Shown: positions 46,118 to 55,570 of the stretch, piece after piece
Position numbering within the stretch: the first letter of the stretch is position 1
Layout: every line of letters begins with the position of its first letter
NCBI RefSeq assembly: GCF_013030265.1
Contig: NZ_WPZQ01000004.1
Coordinates: 186,001 to 250,000 of the forward strand
Reading direction: 5' to 3'
Source: Ruegeria arenilitoris
GTDB lineage: Bacteria > Pseudomonadota > Alphaproteobacteria > Rhodobacterales > Rhodobacteraceae
DNA length: 64,000 bases
Translations under genes and position numbers: made by a program
The notes under the pieces: generated by a model
What the model was told of the DNA's origin: nothing
Database searches by the model: none
What the model saw: the letters and a program-made list of their open reading frames with translations, nothing else

Positions 46118-47791
46118 ATGGAACTTCCATTCCTTGCCGTCACAGTTGTGACCGTTTTAGCGGTACTCTTGTTTATTGGCCTTGTGCTTGGCCGTCTTTA
46201 CAAACGCGCGACCCGAGAAATCAGTCTCGTGAAAACCGGTGCAGGCGGAAAGAAAGTCATCATGGATGGCGGCGTAATCATCGTACCGCTGCTGCATGAA
46301 GTCAGCCCAGTCAACATGAAGACGCTGCGTCTTGAGGTTCAGCGCAGTGGCGAAGCAGCTCTGATCACCAAAGACCGTATGCGTGTCGATGTAGGCGTTG
46401 AGTTCTATGTCTCAGTCATGGCTACAGAAGAGGGCATCGCACGAGCTGCACAGACTCTTGGTGACCGAACATTCGACGTCGAGCAGCTGCGGGAGATGAT
46501 CGAAGGCAAGCTGATCGACGGTTTGCGCGCCGTGGCTGCTCAGATGACCATGGACGGTCTGCATGAAAACCGTGCTGACTTTGTTCAGGAAGTGCAGAAT
46601 GCAGTGTCCGAAGACTTGCTGAAGAACGGTTTGTCGCTGGAATCCGTTTCACTGACCGCACTGGACCAGACACCGTTTGAAGCTCTGGACGAGAATAACG
46701 CCTTTAACGCCGTGGGTATGCGTAAGCTGGCCGAAGTGATCGCTGTGTCCAAGAAAGAGCGTGCGCAGATTGATGCCGAAGCCGAGGTCGAAGTGCGTCG
46801 CGCAGCGATGGAAGCAGAACGCCAGAAACTGCTGATTGAGCAGGATGAGGCACAGGCGCGGATCGAACAGACGCAGAAGGTCGAAACCCTGCGTGTGGCG
46901 CAAGAGGCTGAGATTGCTGCACGGACCGAAGACTCGGTGCGGGAGACTGAGCGTGCCCGGATCGCCCGTGAAGAAGCGATTCGCGCTGCCGAAATCGAGC
47001 GTGAGCGTAAAATCCGCGATGCGGAGATCGCCAAAGAACGCGAAATCGAAGTCGCCGAGCAGGAGCGTCAGATCATCATCGCGCAGAAATCCGAAGAGGA
47101 AAGCCGCGCTCGTGCGTCTGCTGATCTGGCCCGTGCTGAGGCGACAAAGGCGACCGAAGCTGTGGCAACAGCGCGTCAGGTGGCTGAGGCCGAGCGTCAG
47201 AAGCAGATCGTTCTGATCGAAGCGACTCGTGAGGCCGAGCGTCAGGCGACAGCGATCCGTCTGTCTGCGCAGGCCGAGAAAGAGGCTGCTGCTGACCGTG
47301 CTGAAGCCCGTCGTGAGGAAGCGCAAGCCGAAGCGGACGCGCTTAACATCCGCGCCGAGGCGAAGAAGAACGACATGCTGGCCGAAGCGGAGGGTAAGCG
47401 TGCGATCGTTGAGGCAGACAATGCGCTGTCAGTGGATCAGATCCGGATGAAGGTTGATATGGCACGTATCGAAACCATGCCTTCTATCATCGCGGAAATG
47501 GTCAAACCGGCCGAAAAGATCGACTCGATCAAGATCCATCAGGTTGGTGGCATCGGTGGGGCAAATGGCGGTGGTGCCGCGTCGAGCGGCGACAAGCCTG
47601 TGGTCAACCAGGCATTGGATTCGATCATGGGAATGGCGGTTCAGATGCCAGCGCTCAAGAAGTTGGGTGAAGAGCTGGGTCTGTCGATGGAGCAGGGCGT
47701 TGGCGGAATCGTCAACGGCGCGCTTGAACCATCGGTAGAACAAGTGGAAGAGGCCGAGGTGGTTGAAGAGAAACCACGGACCGAACACTAA
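46118..47791 (+). CDS. Flotillin-like protein (YqiK family)
   Basis: 557 residues. A single N-terminal membrane helix (residues ~3-27) is followed by a SPFH/band-7 domain (residues ~30-215, e.g. ALITKDRMRVDVGVEFYVSV) and a very long Glu/Ala/Arg-rich coiled coil (~215-460) typical of flotillins. The C-terminal ~90 residues include a Gly-rich stretch and an acidic tail. It is a membrane scaffold for ordered lipid microdomains, partnered by the YqiJ-like protein upstream. Ribosome site GGAGG precedes the start, and a clear terminator follows. Confidence 0.9.
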   Translation: MELPFLAVTVVTVLAVLLFIGLVLGRLYKRATREISLVKTGAGGKKVIMDGGVIIVPLLHEVSPVNMKTLRLEVQRSGEAALITKDRMRVDVGVEFYVSVMATEEGIARAAQTLGDRTFDVEQLREMIEGKLIDGLRAVAAQMTMDGLHENRADFVQEVQNAVSEDLLKNGLSLESVSLTALDQTPFEALDENNAFNAVGMRKLAEVIAVSKKERAQIDAEAEVEVRRAAMEAERQKLLIEQDEAQARIEQTQKVETLRVAQEAEIAARTEDSVRETERARIAREEAIRAAEIERERKIRDAEIAKEREIEVAEQERQIIIAQKSEEESRARASADLARAEATKATEAVATARQVAEAERQKQIVLIEATREAERQATAIRLSAQAEKEAAADRAEARREEAQAEADALNIRAEAKKNDMLAEAEGKRAIVEADNALSVDQIRMKVDMARIETMPSIIAEMVKPAEKIDSIKIHQVGGIGGANGGGAASSGDKPVVNQALDSIMGMAVQMPALKKLGEELGLSMEQGVGGIVNGALEPSVEQVEEAEVVEEKPRTEH

Positions 47792-47798
47792 GATGAAG

Positions 47799-47824
47799 GG
47801 GCCGGGATTATCCCGGCCCTTTTT
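47799..47824 (+). terminator. Rho-independent terminator after the flotillin gene
   Basis: A 9-bp perfect stem (GGGCCGGGA-TTA-TCCCGGCCC) with five T after it, 7 bp beyond the flotillin stop. It faces the convergent MFS gene. Confidence 0.93.
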
Positions 47825-49048
47825 CTATCTGCCCTCACGCGAGCGTTTCAACAATCGACCGATCGTGAAGGATGTGCGGGGCGCGTAGACATAGTTCGTG
47901 CGCTCTTCCGGAGTTGGACGTGACCGCATCCGCGCAAGTCCGAAGATGATCAGGAAAACATGTCCGAGCGCAACGAAAGCGAACAAGGCGCCTGGGCCGA
48001 ATTGCTGGATCAGTGTCGATGAGATGTAGGGGGATGCGATAGCACCCAATGCGTACCAGAACATCAGGGCAGCCGACAACTCGACCCGTTGTTCTGTCGT
48101 GGCAAAGTCGTTCGCATGCGCCGAGGACACCGAGAAGATTGGGAATGTTGTAAAGCCGAACAGACCGGCTGCCAGCATTACACCCAGCGTACCGGTTCCG
48201 CTGGCGGCCATAGTAATCCCGCAACTCAGGACCGCGGCAATTGAAAGCCAGATCAAAACCCAGCGACGATCGTATTTATCAGCAAGCCAGCCCATCGGAT
48301 ATTGGGCCAGGGCTCCACCCAGAACAAAGGATGCCAGGAAGAAGGCGATTTGATCCACGCCCAGACCAACCTCCTGGCCGTAAACCGGACCAACCATCCG
48401 GAAAGAAGCCGAACTCAGCGCGGCGACGATCACGCCCGCAACGGCCAGTGGAGAGCTGCGCCATGCCAGTTTCGGACGCAGACGTGGCGCATCAGGTGTC
48501 TCGGGCTGGCTGGCGCGGGTCAGTGTCAAAGGCAGGAGTGACGCGCAGCACAATATGGCGAGCAGATTGTACGAAACGTAGGATGCAGGCGGCAGAACGG
48601 CGATGATCAGCTGCGCCCCCAGAGATGCGCCCATATCGACGATGCGATAGGTGCCCATCGCACGCCCGCGTGTTTCATTTGTGACTTTGGCGTTCAGCCA
48701 CGCCTCAATCACCGTGTAGCTGCCAGCCACACATGTGCCTGAGGCGATACGCAGCGCTGCCCAGATATACGGGTTGTCTGTCAGAGTGTGTCCGATCAAC
48801 CCCATTGCACCCAATGCCGTGCAAACCGCAAACGCTCGCGAGTGACCGACATTGCCCATCAGGCGCGGTGCCCACCAGCATCCGATGAAAAAGCCAAGAA
48901 AATGTGCTGACCCCAGTAGACCGATCTGTTCGGTCGAAAACTCAAGCGTCAGTCCCGAGATTGCATCCAGTGGTCCAACGCCGCCCGTCGAGAGCTGCAG
49001 CAGAATGACAGAAAGAAAAAGGGCGGCAAAGGAAATGATCGTGCGCAT
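47825..49048 (-). CDS. MFS transporter, YcaD-like
   Basis: 407 residues from ATG at 49046-49048; a GTG nine codons earlier is in frame without a ribosome site. Twelve hydrophobic helices are present with MFS loop motifs, such as GSAHFLGFFIGCWWAPRLMGNVG after helix 2 and GWLADKYDRRWVLIW between helices 8 and 9. It most resembles the YcaD/hypothetical MFS group. Substrate unknown. It is a single gene. Confidence 0.88.
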   Translation of the reverse strand: MRTIISFAALFLSVILLQLSTGGVGPLDAISGLTLEFSTEQIGLLGSAHFLGFFIGCWWAPRLMGNVGHSRAFAVCTALGAMGLIGHTLTDNPYIWAALRIASGTCVAGSYTVIEAWLNAKVTNETRGRAMGTYRIVDMGASLGAQLIIAVLPPASYVSYNLLAILCCASLLPLTLTRASQPETPDAPRLRPKLAWRSSPLAVAGVIVAALSSASFRMVGPVYGQEVGLGVDQIAFFLASFVLGGALAQYPMGWLADKYDRRWVLIWLSIAAVLSCGITMAASGTGTLGVMLAAGLFGFTTFPIFSVSSAHANDFATTEQRVELSAALMFWYALGAIASPYISSTLIQQFGPGALFAFVALGHVFLIIFGLARMRSRPTPEERTNYVYAPRTSFTIGRLLKRSREGR

Positions 49049-49128
49049 AACGGTCCCAGCTTGGCGGTATCGCACAGGGTTGCGCGCACCTAATCGACTT
49101 TATCGCGTCGTTTTTTGTCTATCACGGG

Positions 49129-49809
49129 TCAAGTCTGGCGCAAGATCTCGGCACGGATATTCAGACCCACGGTATCCTGAACCAGATCGGGATAGCCCGA
49201 TGCGCCGAAATCATGCCGGTTTAGCGCCCCTTTGAGGTGAATGAAGAGTCGATCAAGGTCTTTCACGTCTGAACCTGATTGTCTGTACAGATTGGCCTGC
49301 AGGGTAATGGGGCGGGTGACACCGCGGACGGTGACATTGCCGGTGATGCTAGCCCCGTTCGAGATACGCCCTCCGGGTCCCAGCTGTATCTTGGTCGAGA
49401 CAAAACGGATTGTTGGGAAACGTGCCGCGTCTAAAACGCTCGGGCTCAGCATGGGCATCTGTGCGAAGGGTAATTTGGTCCGTGCCTTTGCAACATTCAT
49501 GACGACGTCTACCCGGCTGTTTTGCAGGCGGTTTGTGTCGATCCGGATGTTTGCCGATTGAATTGGCATGGTGCCGGTCTGCGCGACCCCGGAAAGATTG
49601 AATGAAAATGAAACAGTCGTGCCGGAAGGAACCAGAGCGTAAGGGCTGAGAGCAGCCTGCGCGATTTGCGCAACGGGCAACAAGGCTATGCCCGCGATCA
49701 CGCTTCGGCGGGACAGTGCTATTGTGCTGCCTTCTTTTTCGGGTACGTGGCCTCGCTGGGCAGTTGAGCGAGACTTAGGATAGCGGTGAGTGGATATCGT
49801 TTGGCCCAT
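49129..49809 (-). CDS. YceI-family periplasmic lipid-binding-like protein
   Basis: Up to 226 residues. An export signal (SRRSVIAGIALLPVAQIAQA) sits at residues ~33-52, so the true start may be downstream of the first ATG, though no ATG is close by. The YceI lipocalin-like barrel follows (PSGTTVSFSFNLSGVAQTGTMPIQSANIRI, ITGNVTVRGVTRPITL, HDFGASGYPDLVQDTVGLNIRAEI). The family binds isoprenoids such as quinone precursors in the periplasm. It stands between the MFS gene and the ImuA-type gene. Confidence 0.87.
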   Translation of the reverse strand: MGQTISTHRYPKSRSTAQRGHVPEKEGSTIALSRRSVIAGIALLPVAQIAQAALSPYALVPSGTTVSFSFNLSGVAQTGTMPIQSANIRIDTNRLQNSRVDVVMNVAKARTKLPFAQMPMLSPSVLDAARFPTIRFVSTKIQLGPGGRISNGASITGNVTVRGVTRPITLQANLYRQSGSDVKDLDRLFIHLKGALNRHDFGASGYPDLVQDTVGLNIRAEILRQT

Positions 49810-49880
49810 GCCTGAACGCTAGGGCGCAGCGCAGGTCTTGGCCATTCACAAGTTCCTTCATCTTTGTGATCTTTATGCGG

Positions 49881-50501
49881 TCATACAGGCGTATCTTCAG
49901 TGGTGATCTGTTTGACCTGCAGGCTGGCACGAGGTTCCGTCTGGGTGGCCAGCCACGTGGCGGGGGGCAGGGCGCGCGCGCGGCGACGGGTCAGGGTCCA
50001 GCTGGTGGCCTCGTTTCGATAGGTGGGGGCCATGTGCCAGCGCGTCTCGATCCCTTGCGCACCACCATCGCCGGGGGTCAGCAACAGGCCCAGCGGCGCT
50101 TGCCCCATCGTTCCGCCCTGTTCCGCCGCCAGATGCATCCGCCGAACAGGTGTCAGGGCCGGGGCTTCTGGCAGATCGCAAATGATCAGAGGCACTGCAC
50201 CGCTGCGCAGCGCCTCCTCCATACACCACAATAAATCCGTAGCGTTTTGAGCGCGTGCAAACAAGAAGCGTGCCGGATCAGCAAAGGGGGCCATACCTTC
50301 GGGATTCAGCTTCTCCACCTCCCATGCTGGCGAAATCCACAAAACTTCTCTCTGTGTCTGGCTGGCCAGCCACATGGCAAAGCTGCGCCGGGCGGGTCCG
50401 CAGGCCTCATGCACGCGACCCAGTTGCAATGTGATCTCATGATGCAGTTTAACCCCCGGCGCCTCACGCGCGGGTTTGCGGCCAAGAAGATGTGCAGACA
50501 T
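49881..50501 (-). CDS. imuA: ImuA-like SOS protein (orphan)
   Basis: 206 residues from ATG at 50499-50501; a GTG five codons earlier is in frame. It has a RecA-like degenerate fold as in ImuA: LHHEITLQLGRVHEACGPARRSFAMWLA, VLWISPAWEVEKLNPEGMAPFADP and MHLAAEQGGTMGQAPLGLLLTPG. ImuA works with ImuB and the error-prone polymerase DnaE2 in SOS mutagenesis. A LexA box (GTTC-N7-GTTC) lies 17 bp upstream. imuB and dnaE2 are not in the window, so this is a separated copy or an orphan. No Walker A motif is seen, as usual for ImuA. Confidence 0.8.
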   Translation of the reverse strand: MSAHLLGRKPAREAPGVKLHHEITLQLGRVHEACGPARRSFAMWLASQTQREVLWISPAWEVEKLNPEGMAPFADPARFLFARAQNATDLLWCMEEALRSGAVPLIICDLPEAPALTPVRRMHLAAEQGGTMGQAPLGLLLTPGDGGAQGIETRWHMAPTYRNEATSWTLTRRRARALPPATWLATQTEPRASLQVKQITTEDTPV

Positions 50502-50517
50502 GTGGTCACGATACACT

Positions 50518-50532
50518 GTTCACTTTTTGTTC
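50518..50532. promoter_or_regulatory. LexA box (GTTC-N7-GTTC) upstream of imuA
   Basis: GTTCACTTTTTGTTC exactly fits the alphaproteobacterial SOS operator, two GTTC half-sites separated by seven bases, 17 bp upstream of the imuA start. The direct-repeat arrangement is diagnostic of alphaproteobacteria and supports DNA-damage induction of imuA. Confidence 0.88.
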
Positions 50533-50570
50533 TCAATTGGAAATCGAGCCTGAAAGCACAGGTAAGTTAC

Positions 50571-51152
50571 TTATCGGGATAGAACCAACCGGCCGTCAGC
50601 AAATTGAATGTTGGAAAATCGGTGCAGGTAGTCCATGCCCAGCAGTGACTGATTCAGGTCACCTTCGTTAATCCAGGCAGAAACGTTGCTATCCGTGATT
50701 GGACCCAGCGTCAGACTGTCCAAGCGCACGGGAGCGGTGCGAACGACACCATTCGCAGTTGCTGCGCGACCGAAATAGTTCAACTGATCCAGATCGATAC
50801 CAATGCGCTTGGCGTCTTGGGGGCTAAGCACGATCTGGCTGGCACCAGTATCGACCAGAAAAGTAATGGGCTCACCGTTCACCAGCATCGGAAGGTAATA
50901 ATGTCCGTCAAAGGAGCGGGGAACCTCGATCGTGTTGCCTGTCACTGCCATTTGCGGCGCAGGGCTGACGGTGGAACGAATATCCTCCCACAGGCCAACC
51001 AGAGCAATGACGCCAACGAAGATGAAGACCCAGGCCATGACCTGCTGCATCGTCTTGCCCAACGACTGACGATTTTGCGTAATGAACCAGAACAGCAGGG
51101 CTGCACCCAGCAGAACCAGATAAGTCAAACGCCCGAAATCGTAGCCATCCAT
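50571..51152 (-). CDS. TIGR02281-type aspartic protease family membrane protein
   Basis: 193 residues. Two membrane helices at the N-terminus (residues ~10-24 and ~38-56) are followed by a retropepsin-like domain with the single catalytic motif VDTGAS and a second part ending LGMDYLHRF. As in retroviral proteases, a dimer would form the active site. The domain is predicted periplasmic. Substrate is unknown. It sits between imuA and marC. Confidence 0.87.
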   Translation of the reverse strand: MDGYDFGRLTYLVLLGAALLFWFITQNRQSLGKTMQQVMAWVFIFVGVIALVGLWEDIRSTVSPAPQMAVTGNTIEVPRSFDGHYYLPMLVNGEPITFLVDTGASQIVLSPQDAKRIGIDLDQLNYFGRAATANGVVRTAPVRLDSLTLGPITDSNVSAWINEGDLNQSLLGMDYLHRFSNIQFADGRLVLSR

Positions 51153-51194
51153 ACCGTCACCCGGAAATTACGAACCTGGCCACTATATGGTGAT

Positions 51195-51815
51195 TCATGA
51201 CGCAAAACCAAAGGCTTTGAGACCATCAAGGATGAACTGAACGGACAGTGCTGCCAGCAGCATGCCGAGCAAACGTGTCAGAACATTCAGGCCGGTCTTG
51301 CCCAGAAAACGCGCGATGAGACCACCGGACAGGAAGAACAACAGAACAACAGCCATCACTGCAAGCATGACAGCGCTTGCGGCGGCGATGCCCTGAATGC
51401 CGGGATGTTCACCAGCAAGCAGGATGATAGTCGCGATAGAGCCGGGACCGGCGACCAGTGGTATGGCAAGGGGAAACACCGAAGGGTCAGGGTGCTCTTC
51501 CTCTTCGACCCGGTCTTCACGTCGTTTCGTGCGGCGTTCAAACAGCATGTCCAAAGCAGTCAGGAACAGCAATGCACCGCCTGCTACTTTGAAGGCCTCC
51601 ATCGAAATTCCCACAAACCCCAATACGGCTTCGCCAAAGGCGGCAAAGGCGATCAGGATGCCGGATGCTGTCAGGCACGTGCGCAGCGCGACACGGCGCC
51701 GGGTCGCGGCATCCATATCCTGCGTCAATGCAACAAAGATCGGAGCCGTGCCGAAAGGGTCAATCACCACGAACAAGGTAGTGAACGCCGTGATGAAGAA
51801 TGCCAAATCAATCAT
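51195..51815 (-). CDS. MarC-family integral membrane protein
   Basis: 206 residues from ATG at 51813-51815; the longer frame would overlap the ABC-F gene more deeply. It has six hydrophobic helices and MarC landmarks (FVVIDPFGTAPIFVALT, FPLAIPLVAGPGSIATIILLAG). Function is unproven for the family; a role in small-molecule export has been suggested. Its start overlaps the ABC-F stop by 4 bp (ATGA), so the two are translationally coupled. A charged Arg/Glu-rich loop lies at ~95-110. Confidence 0.9.
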   Translation of the reverse strand: MIDLAFFITAFTTLFVVIDPFGTAPIFVALTQDMDAATRRRVALRTCLTASGILIAFAAFGEAVLGFVGISMEAFKVAGGALLFLTALDMLFERRTKRREDRVEEEEHPDPSVFPLAIPLVAGPGSIATIILLAGEHPGIQGIAAASAVMLAVMAVVLLFFLSGGLIARFLGKTGLNVLTRLLGMLLAALSVQFILDGLKAFGFAS

Positions 51816-53665
51816 GCGACACCCTCCGCCTGTTCCAGTTTCTCGGCGGCCGCGACCCACAGGGCTTCGGCGCGTTGCATTGCCTCGACCACTTCTGAGA
51901 ATTTGCGGTTCCAGGTCTCCAGATCGCTGATCCGGTCGTCCTCATACAGCGCAGGGTCCGCCAATTTGGCTGACAGTTTATCATGCATGTCAGTCAGCTT
52001 TTCGAGCCGGTCTTCGCATTTTCGCAGGTCCGCGCGCAGCGCCAGCACCGCCTCGCGCGATGGACGCTTTGGTTTTGCGGTTTGCGGTTTCTCTTTGACC
52101 GGTTTGTCGCGGGCCAGCAGCATGGTGCGATAGGTTTCAAGATCACCATCGAATGGTTTGACAGTACCGTCCGAGACCAGCCACAGACGATCAGCAACCA
52201 GTGACAGCAAGTGCATGTCATGGCTGACTAGAACAACTGCACCGGAATAAGCCGTCAGCGCTTCGACCAAAGCCTCGCGGCTTTCGATGTCCAGGTGGTT
52301 GGTTGGTTCGTCGAGGATCAGCATATGGGGCGCGTCGATGGTCGCGATCAGCAGCGATAGCCGTGCTTTTTGCCCGCCCGACAGGCGACCGACCAGAGTC
52401 TCCGCCTGATCCGAGTTCAACCCGAAACCAGCAAGGCGCGACCGCCACTTGCCCGGAGCCTCATCCGGCCGCAGACGTCGTAGGTGGTCCAGCGGTGTTT
52501 CGTCCACATGCAACTCATCGACCTGATGCTGCGCGAAATAGCCGATGCGCAGCCTGTTGCTGCGGGTCATTTTGCCTGCCATCAGGGGCAGGCGGTCGGA
52601 TAACAGCTTGGACAAGGTCGACTTGCCCTGACCGTTCTTCCCCAGCAGGGCGATGCGGTCATCCTGATCGATACGCAGGTTCAGGCGGCGCAGCACTTCG
52701 GTCTCGCCATAGCCGGTCACACCACCTTCGATCTGGATGATCGGAGGGGACAGTTCCTCAGGTTCAGGGAATGAGAATGCGCGCAGCGCGGCTTCTTGCG
52801 GGGTCGAGACCAGTTGGATGCGTTCGATCATCTTCAGGCGAGACTGCGCCTGTACGGCCTTCGAGGCCTTATACCGGAAGCGGTCAACAAAGCTCTGCAG
52901 ATGGGCGATGCGGGCCTTGGCCTTGGCATTCTCGGATTCAGCCTGTGCCAGACGTTCGGCGCGGCGTTCGGCGAATTTGTAGTAGGGCACCGCGTAATAG
53001 GTCAGCTTGCGGTCTTCCAGATGCAGGATCGAGCCGACCGCACGGTTCAGCAGCCCACGGTCGTGGCTGATGATGATGACCGTATGCGGATACTTGGCCA
53101 GATAGCTTTCCAGCCACAACGCACCTTCGAGGTCCAGATAGTTGGTCGGTTCGTCCAGCAGCAGCAGATCGGGCTGCGAAAACAGCACCGCGGCCAAAGC
53201 CACGCGCATCCGCCAGCCGCCCGAGAAATCGGAGCAGGGGCGCAGTTGGTCCTCGTCATCGAAGCCCAGACCTTTTAGGATCGAGGCCGCGCGCGCCTCA
53301 GCCGACCAAGCGTCGATATCGGCCAGACGAGTCTGGATGTCGGCAATGCGGGCAGGGTCCGTGGCGCTGTCGGACTCAGCCATCAATGCGCTGCGTTCGG
53401 TATCAGCCGCCAACACCGTGTTGATCAGCGAGACATCGGAGGAAGGCACCTCTTGCGCCACTCCACCAATCCTCGCGCGTTTCGGCAGCACGATATTGCC
53501 TGATTCCAAGGCCAATTCACCCCGGATCAGCCGGAAGAGGGTGGTTTTCCCCGTACCGTTCCGCCCCACAAGGCCGACCTTGTGGCCATCGGGTATTGTC
53601 GCACTGGCCCCATCGAACAGGGGGCGGCCTTCTACCGCGTAGGTTATGTCTTCGATCCGTAGCAT
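51812..53665 (-). CDS. ABC-F family ATPase
   Basis: 617 residues with two ABC modules and no membrane segments. The first has GRNGTGKTTLFRL and LLLDEPTNYLDLEGALWLE; the second has GKNGQGKSTLSKLL, LSGGQKARLSLL and LILDEPTNHLDIESREALVE. A linker (P-site tRNA-interaction motif region, residues ~240-310) and a C-terminal coiled coil (residues ~535-610) place it near Uup/YheS. The family acts on ribosomes. Downstream coupling to marC is by ATGA overlap. Confidence 0.92.
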   Translation of the reverse strand: MLRIEDITYAVEGRPLFDGASATIPDGHKVGLVGRNGTGKTTLFRLIRGELALESGNIVLPKRARIGGVAQEVPSSDVSLINTVLAADTERSALMAESDSATDPARIADIQTRLADIDAWSAEARAASILKGLGFDDEDQLRPCSDFSGGWRMRVALAAVLFSQPDLLLLDEPTNYLDLEGALWLESYLAKYPHTVIIISHDRGLLNRAVGSILHLEDRKLTYYAVPYYKFAERRAERLAQAESENAKAKARIAHLQSFVDRFRYKASKAVQAQSRLKMIERIQLVSTPQEAALRAFSFPEPEELSPPIIQIEGGVTGYGETEVLRRLNLRIDQDDRIALLGKNGQGKSTLSKLLSDRLPLMAGKMTRSNRLRIGYFAQHQVDELHVDETPLDHLRRLRPDEAPGKWRSRLAGFGLNSDQAETLVGRLSGGQKARLSLLIATIDAPHMLILDEPTNHLDIESREALVEALTAYSGAVVLVSHDMHLLSLVADRLWLVSDGTVKPFDGDLETYRTMLLARDKPVKEKPQTAKPKRPSREAVLALRADLRKCEDRLEKLTDMHDKLSAKLADPALYEDDRISDLETWNRKFSEVVEAMQRAEALWVAAAEKLEQAEGVA

Positions 53666-53770
53666 GACGCGCTCTTAGCAGAGCGGTGATGCCGCCGCCA
53701 GCAGCTTGACATGTTCAAAGCACAGACGATGTGTTAGCGCTGGTCCGATTGGTTTTCTGACGGTTTCATC

Positions 53771-54973
53771 ATGCGCGCGGCTCAGACGCCCCCATCTCTG
53801 ATCACATTGATATTCGCCACGGCGTTATCGGTGTTGTCGTTGAACATGTTTCTGCCGTCACTTGCGCGGATGGGAGAAGACTTTCAGGTCGATTATGCCC
53901 TGATCAACCTGTCGGTTGCTGGCTATCTGGCTGTGTCCGCCGTACTGCAGTTGATCATGGGTCCTTTGTCGGACCGCTTCGGTCGCAGGCCAATCCTTTT
54001 GATTTCCATGAATATTTTCGCGCTCGCCTCTCTGGGTTGCGTATTGGCCGAGTCAATCTGGGTTTTCCTGGGTTTCCGTCTGCTGCAAGCGGCAGTCGTG
54101 GCCGGGCCAGTTTTGTCCAGCGCCTCGATCCGCGACCTGTACACCCCCAACGAGGCGGCCAGCAAACTCGGCTATGTCGCTATGGCGATGGCTCTCGCTC
54201 CGATGCTGGGGCCGATGCTGGGCGGTGCGTTGGATATGCTGTTTGGCTGGAGGGCAGGGTTCGTATTGTACTCCGCTCTTGGTGCCGGAATGCTGCTGTT
54301 GTTGTGGGCGGATATGGGCGAAACCAACACGAACCGATCCGCAACGTTCTCTGCCCAATTGAGAGAATACCCGCATCTGTTTCGCGCACGCCGGTTCTGG
54401 GGCTATGCGCTATGCGCAGCGTTCTCGATTGGGGGCTTTTACAGCTTTATTACAGGTGCCCCTTTGGTGGCGGCCGTTTGGTTCGATCTAAGCCCGGCGA
54501 TGCTGGGTCTTGGGATTGGTATCATCACCGGCGGCTTCATGGTCGGTAACTTCATCACCGGGCGGATCGCGGCAAGAACGCAGTTGACGACCATGATCCT
54601 GATCGGCCGAGTATTTGCCTCGATTGGTCCGCTTTGTGGCCTGCTTCTTTTCCTGGCGGATCAAGGGTCAGTCTGGGTGTTCTTTGGCTCAGCCATTTTT
54701 GTGGGCTTTGGCAATGGCCTGACAAACGCCAATGCCTCGGCAGGGGTGATGTCAGTGCGCCCAAAGCTGGCTGGCAGCGCGGCGGGTCTATCCGGGGCAA
54801 TGATCGTGGCATTGGGGGCAGTGCTGACTTCAATGACAGGCGCTTTCGTTACGCCTGAAAACGGGCCGTACCTGGTTCTTGGGATGATGTTTGCCAGCAG
54901 CTTTGTCGGCCTGCTCGCCGTGCTTTACGTTCGCCGCGTCGACGTGTTGGAGCCTTTGCCGGACACAATCTGA
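53771..54973 (+). CDS. MFS drug-resistance transporter, Bcr/CflA type
   Basis: 400 residues with twelve hydrophobic helices. Helix 2-3 loop motif MGPLSDRFGRRPILLISM and the family start LITLIFATALSVLSLNMFLPSLARMGEDFQVDYALINLSVAGYL are typical of the Bcr/CflA group that exports bicyclomycin, chloramphenicol or sulfonamide-like compounds. The substrate here is not known. It is a single gene, divergent from the ABC-F gene with about 105 bp between them. Confidence 0.9.
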   Translation: MRAAQTPPSLITLIFATALSVLSLNMFLPSLARMGEDFQVDYALINLSVAGYLAVSAVLQLIMGPLSDRFGRRPILLISMNIFALASLGCVLAESIWVFLGFRLLQAAVVAGPVLSSASIRDLYTPNEAASKLGYVAMAMALAPMLGPMLGGALDMLFGWRAGFVLYSALGAGMLLLLWADMGETNTNRSATFSAQLREYPHLFRARRFWGYALCAAFSIGGFYSFITGAPLVAAVWFDLSPAMLGLGIGIITGGFMVGNFITGRIAARTQLTTMILIGRVFASIGPLCGLLLFLADQGSVWVFFGSAIFVGFGNGLTNANASAGVMSVRPKLAGSAAGLSGAMIVALGAVLTSMTGAFVTPENGPYLVLGMMFASSFVGLLAVLYVRRVDVLEPLPDTI

Positions 54974-55087
54974 TCGCCAATCGCCTTAGACGCAATCATT
55001 CCACTTTTCATGAGGCACATACCGTGTTACGCGGCGCGCGATGGATTTCGGCGCGGACCTCGCGCCATATAGTAAGGAGAGGCCGAT

Positions 55088-55510
55088 ATGGCACTGGAAC
55101 GCACATTCTCGATCATCAAACCCGATGCAACCCGCCGCAACCTGACTGGCAAGATCAACGCAAAGTTCGAAGAGGCCGGCCTGCGCATAGTTGCGCAAAA
55201 GCGCATCCACATGACCAAAGAACAAGCTGGCAAGTTCTACGAAGTGCACGCCGAGCGTCCGTTCTATGACGAACTGTGCGAATTCATGTCGTCGGCTCCG
55301 GTTGTTGTTCAGGTTCTGGAAGGCGAAGGCGCCATTGCAAAGAACCGTGAAGTCATGGGGGCAACCAACCCTGCAGACGCAGCAGCTGGCACCATCCGCG
55401 CCGAGTTCGCTGAATCAGTTGGCGAAAACTCGGTCCACGGTTCGGACGCACCTGAAACTGCAGCGGTTGAAATCGCATACTTCTTCTCAGGTATTGAACT
55501 GGTCGGCTAA
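55088..55510 (+). CDS. ndk: Nucleoside diphosphate kinase
   Basis: 140 residues, standard. It moves the terminal phosphate of NTPs via a phosphohistidine. The start [22 protein letters not shown], and the active-site histidine in SVHGSD near residue 118, are clear. An AGGAGAGG ribosome site precedes it. It is a single housekeeping gene with its own terminator. Confidence 0.97.
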   Translation: MALERTFSIIKPDATRRNLTGKINAKFEEAGLRIVAQKRIHMTKEQAGKFYEVHAERPFYDELCEFMSSAPVVVQVLEGEGAIAKNREVMGATNPADAAAGTIRAEFAESVGENSVHGSDAPETAAVEIAYFFSGIELVG

Positions 55511-55532
55511 TTCGCCATCAGTTGAATTCCAG

Positions 55533-55565
55533 AGGCCGTGCCTGAACGAGGCGCGGCCTTTTTTT
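55533..55565 (+). terminator. Rho-independent terminator after ndk
   Basis: A 10-bp stem (AGGCCGTGCC with GGCGCGGCCT, one G-T pair, 7-nt loop) is followed by seven T, 22 bp after the ndk stop. Confidence 0.93.
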
Positions 55566-55570
55566 GTGCT

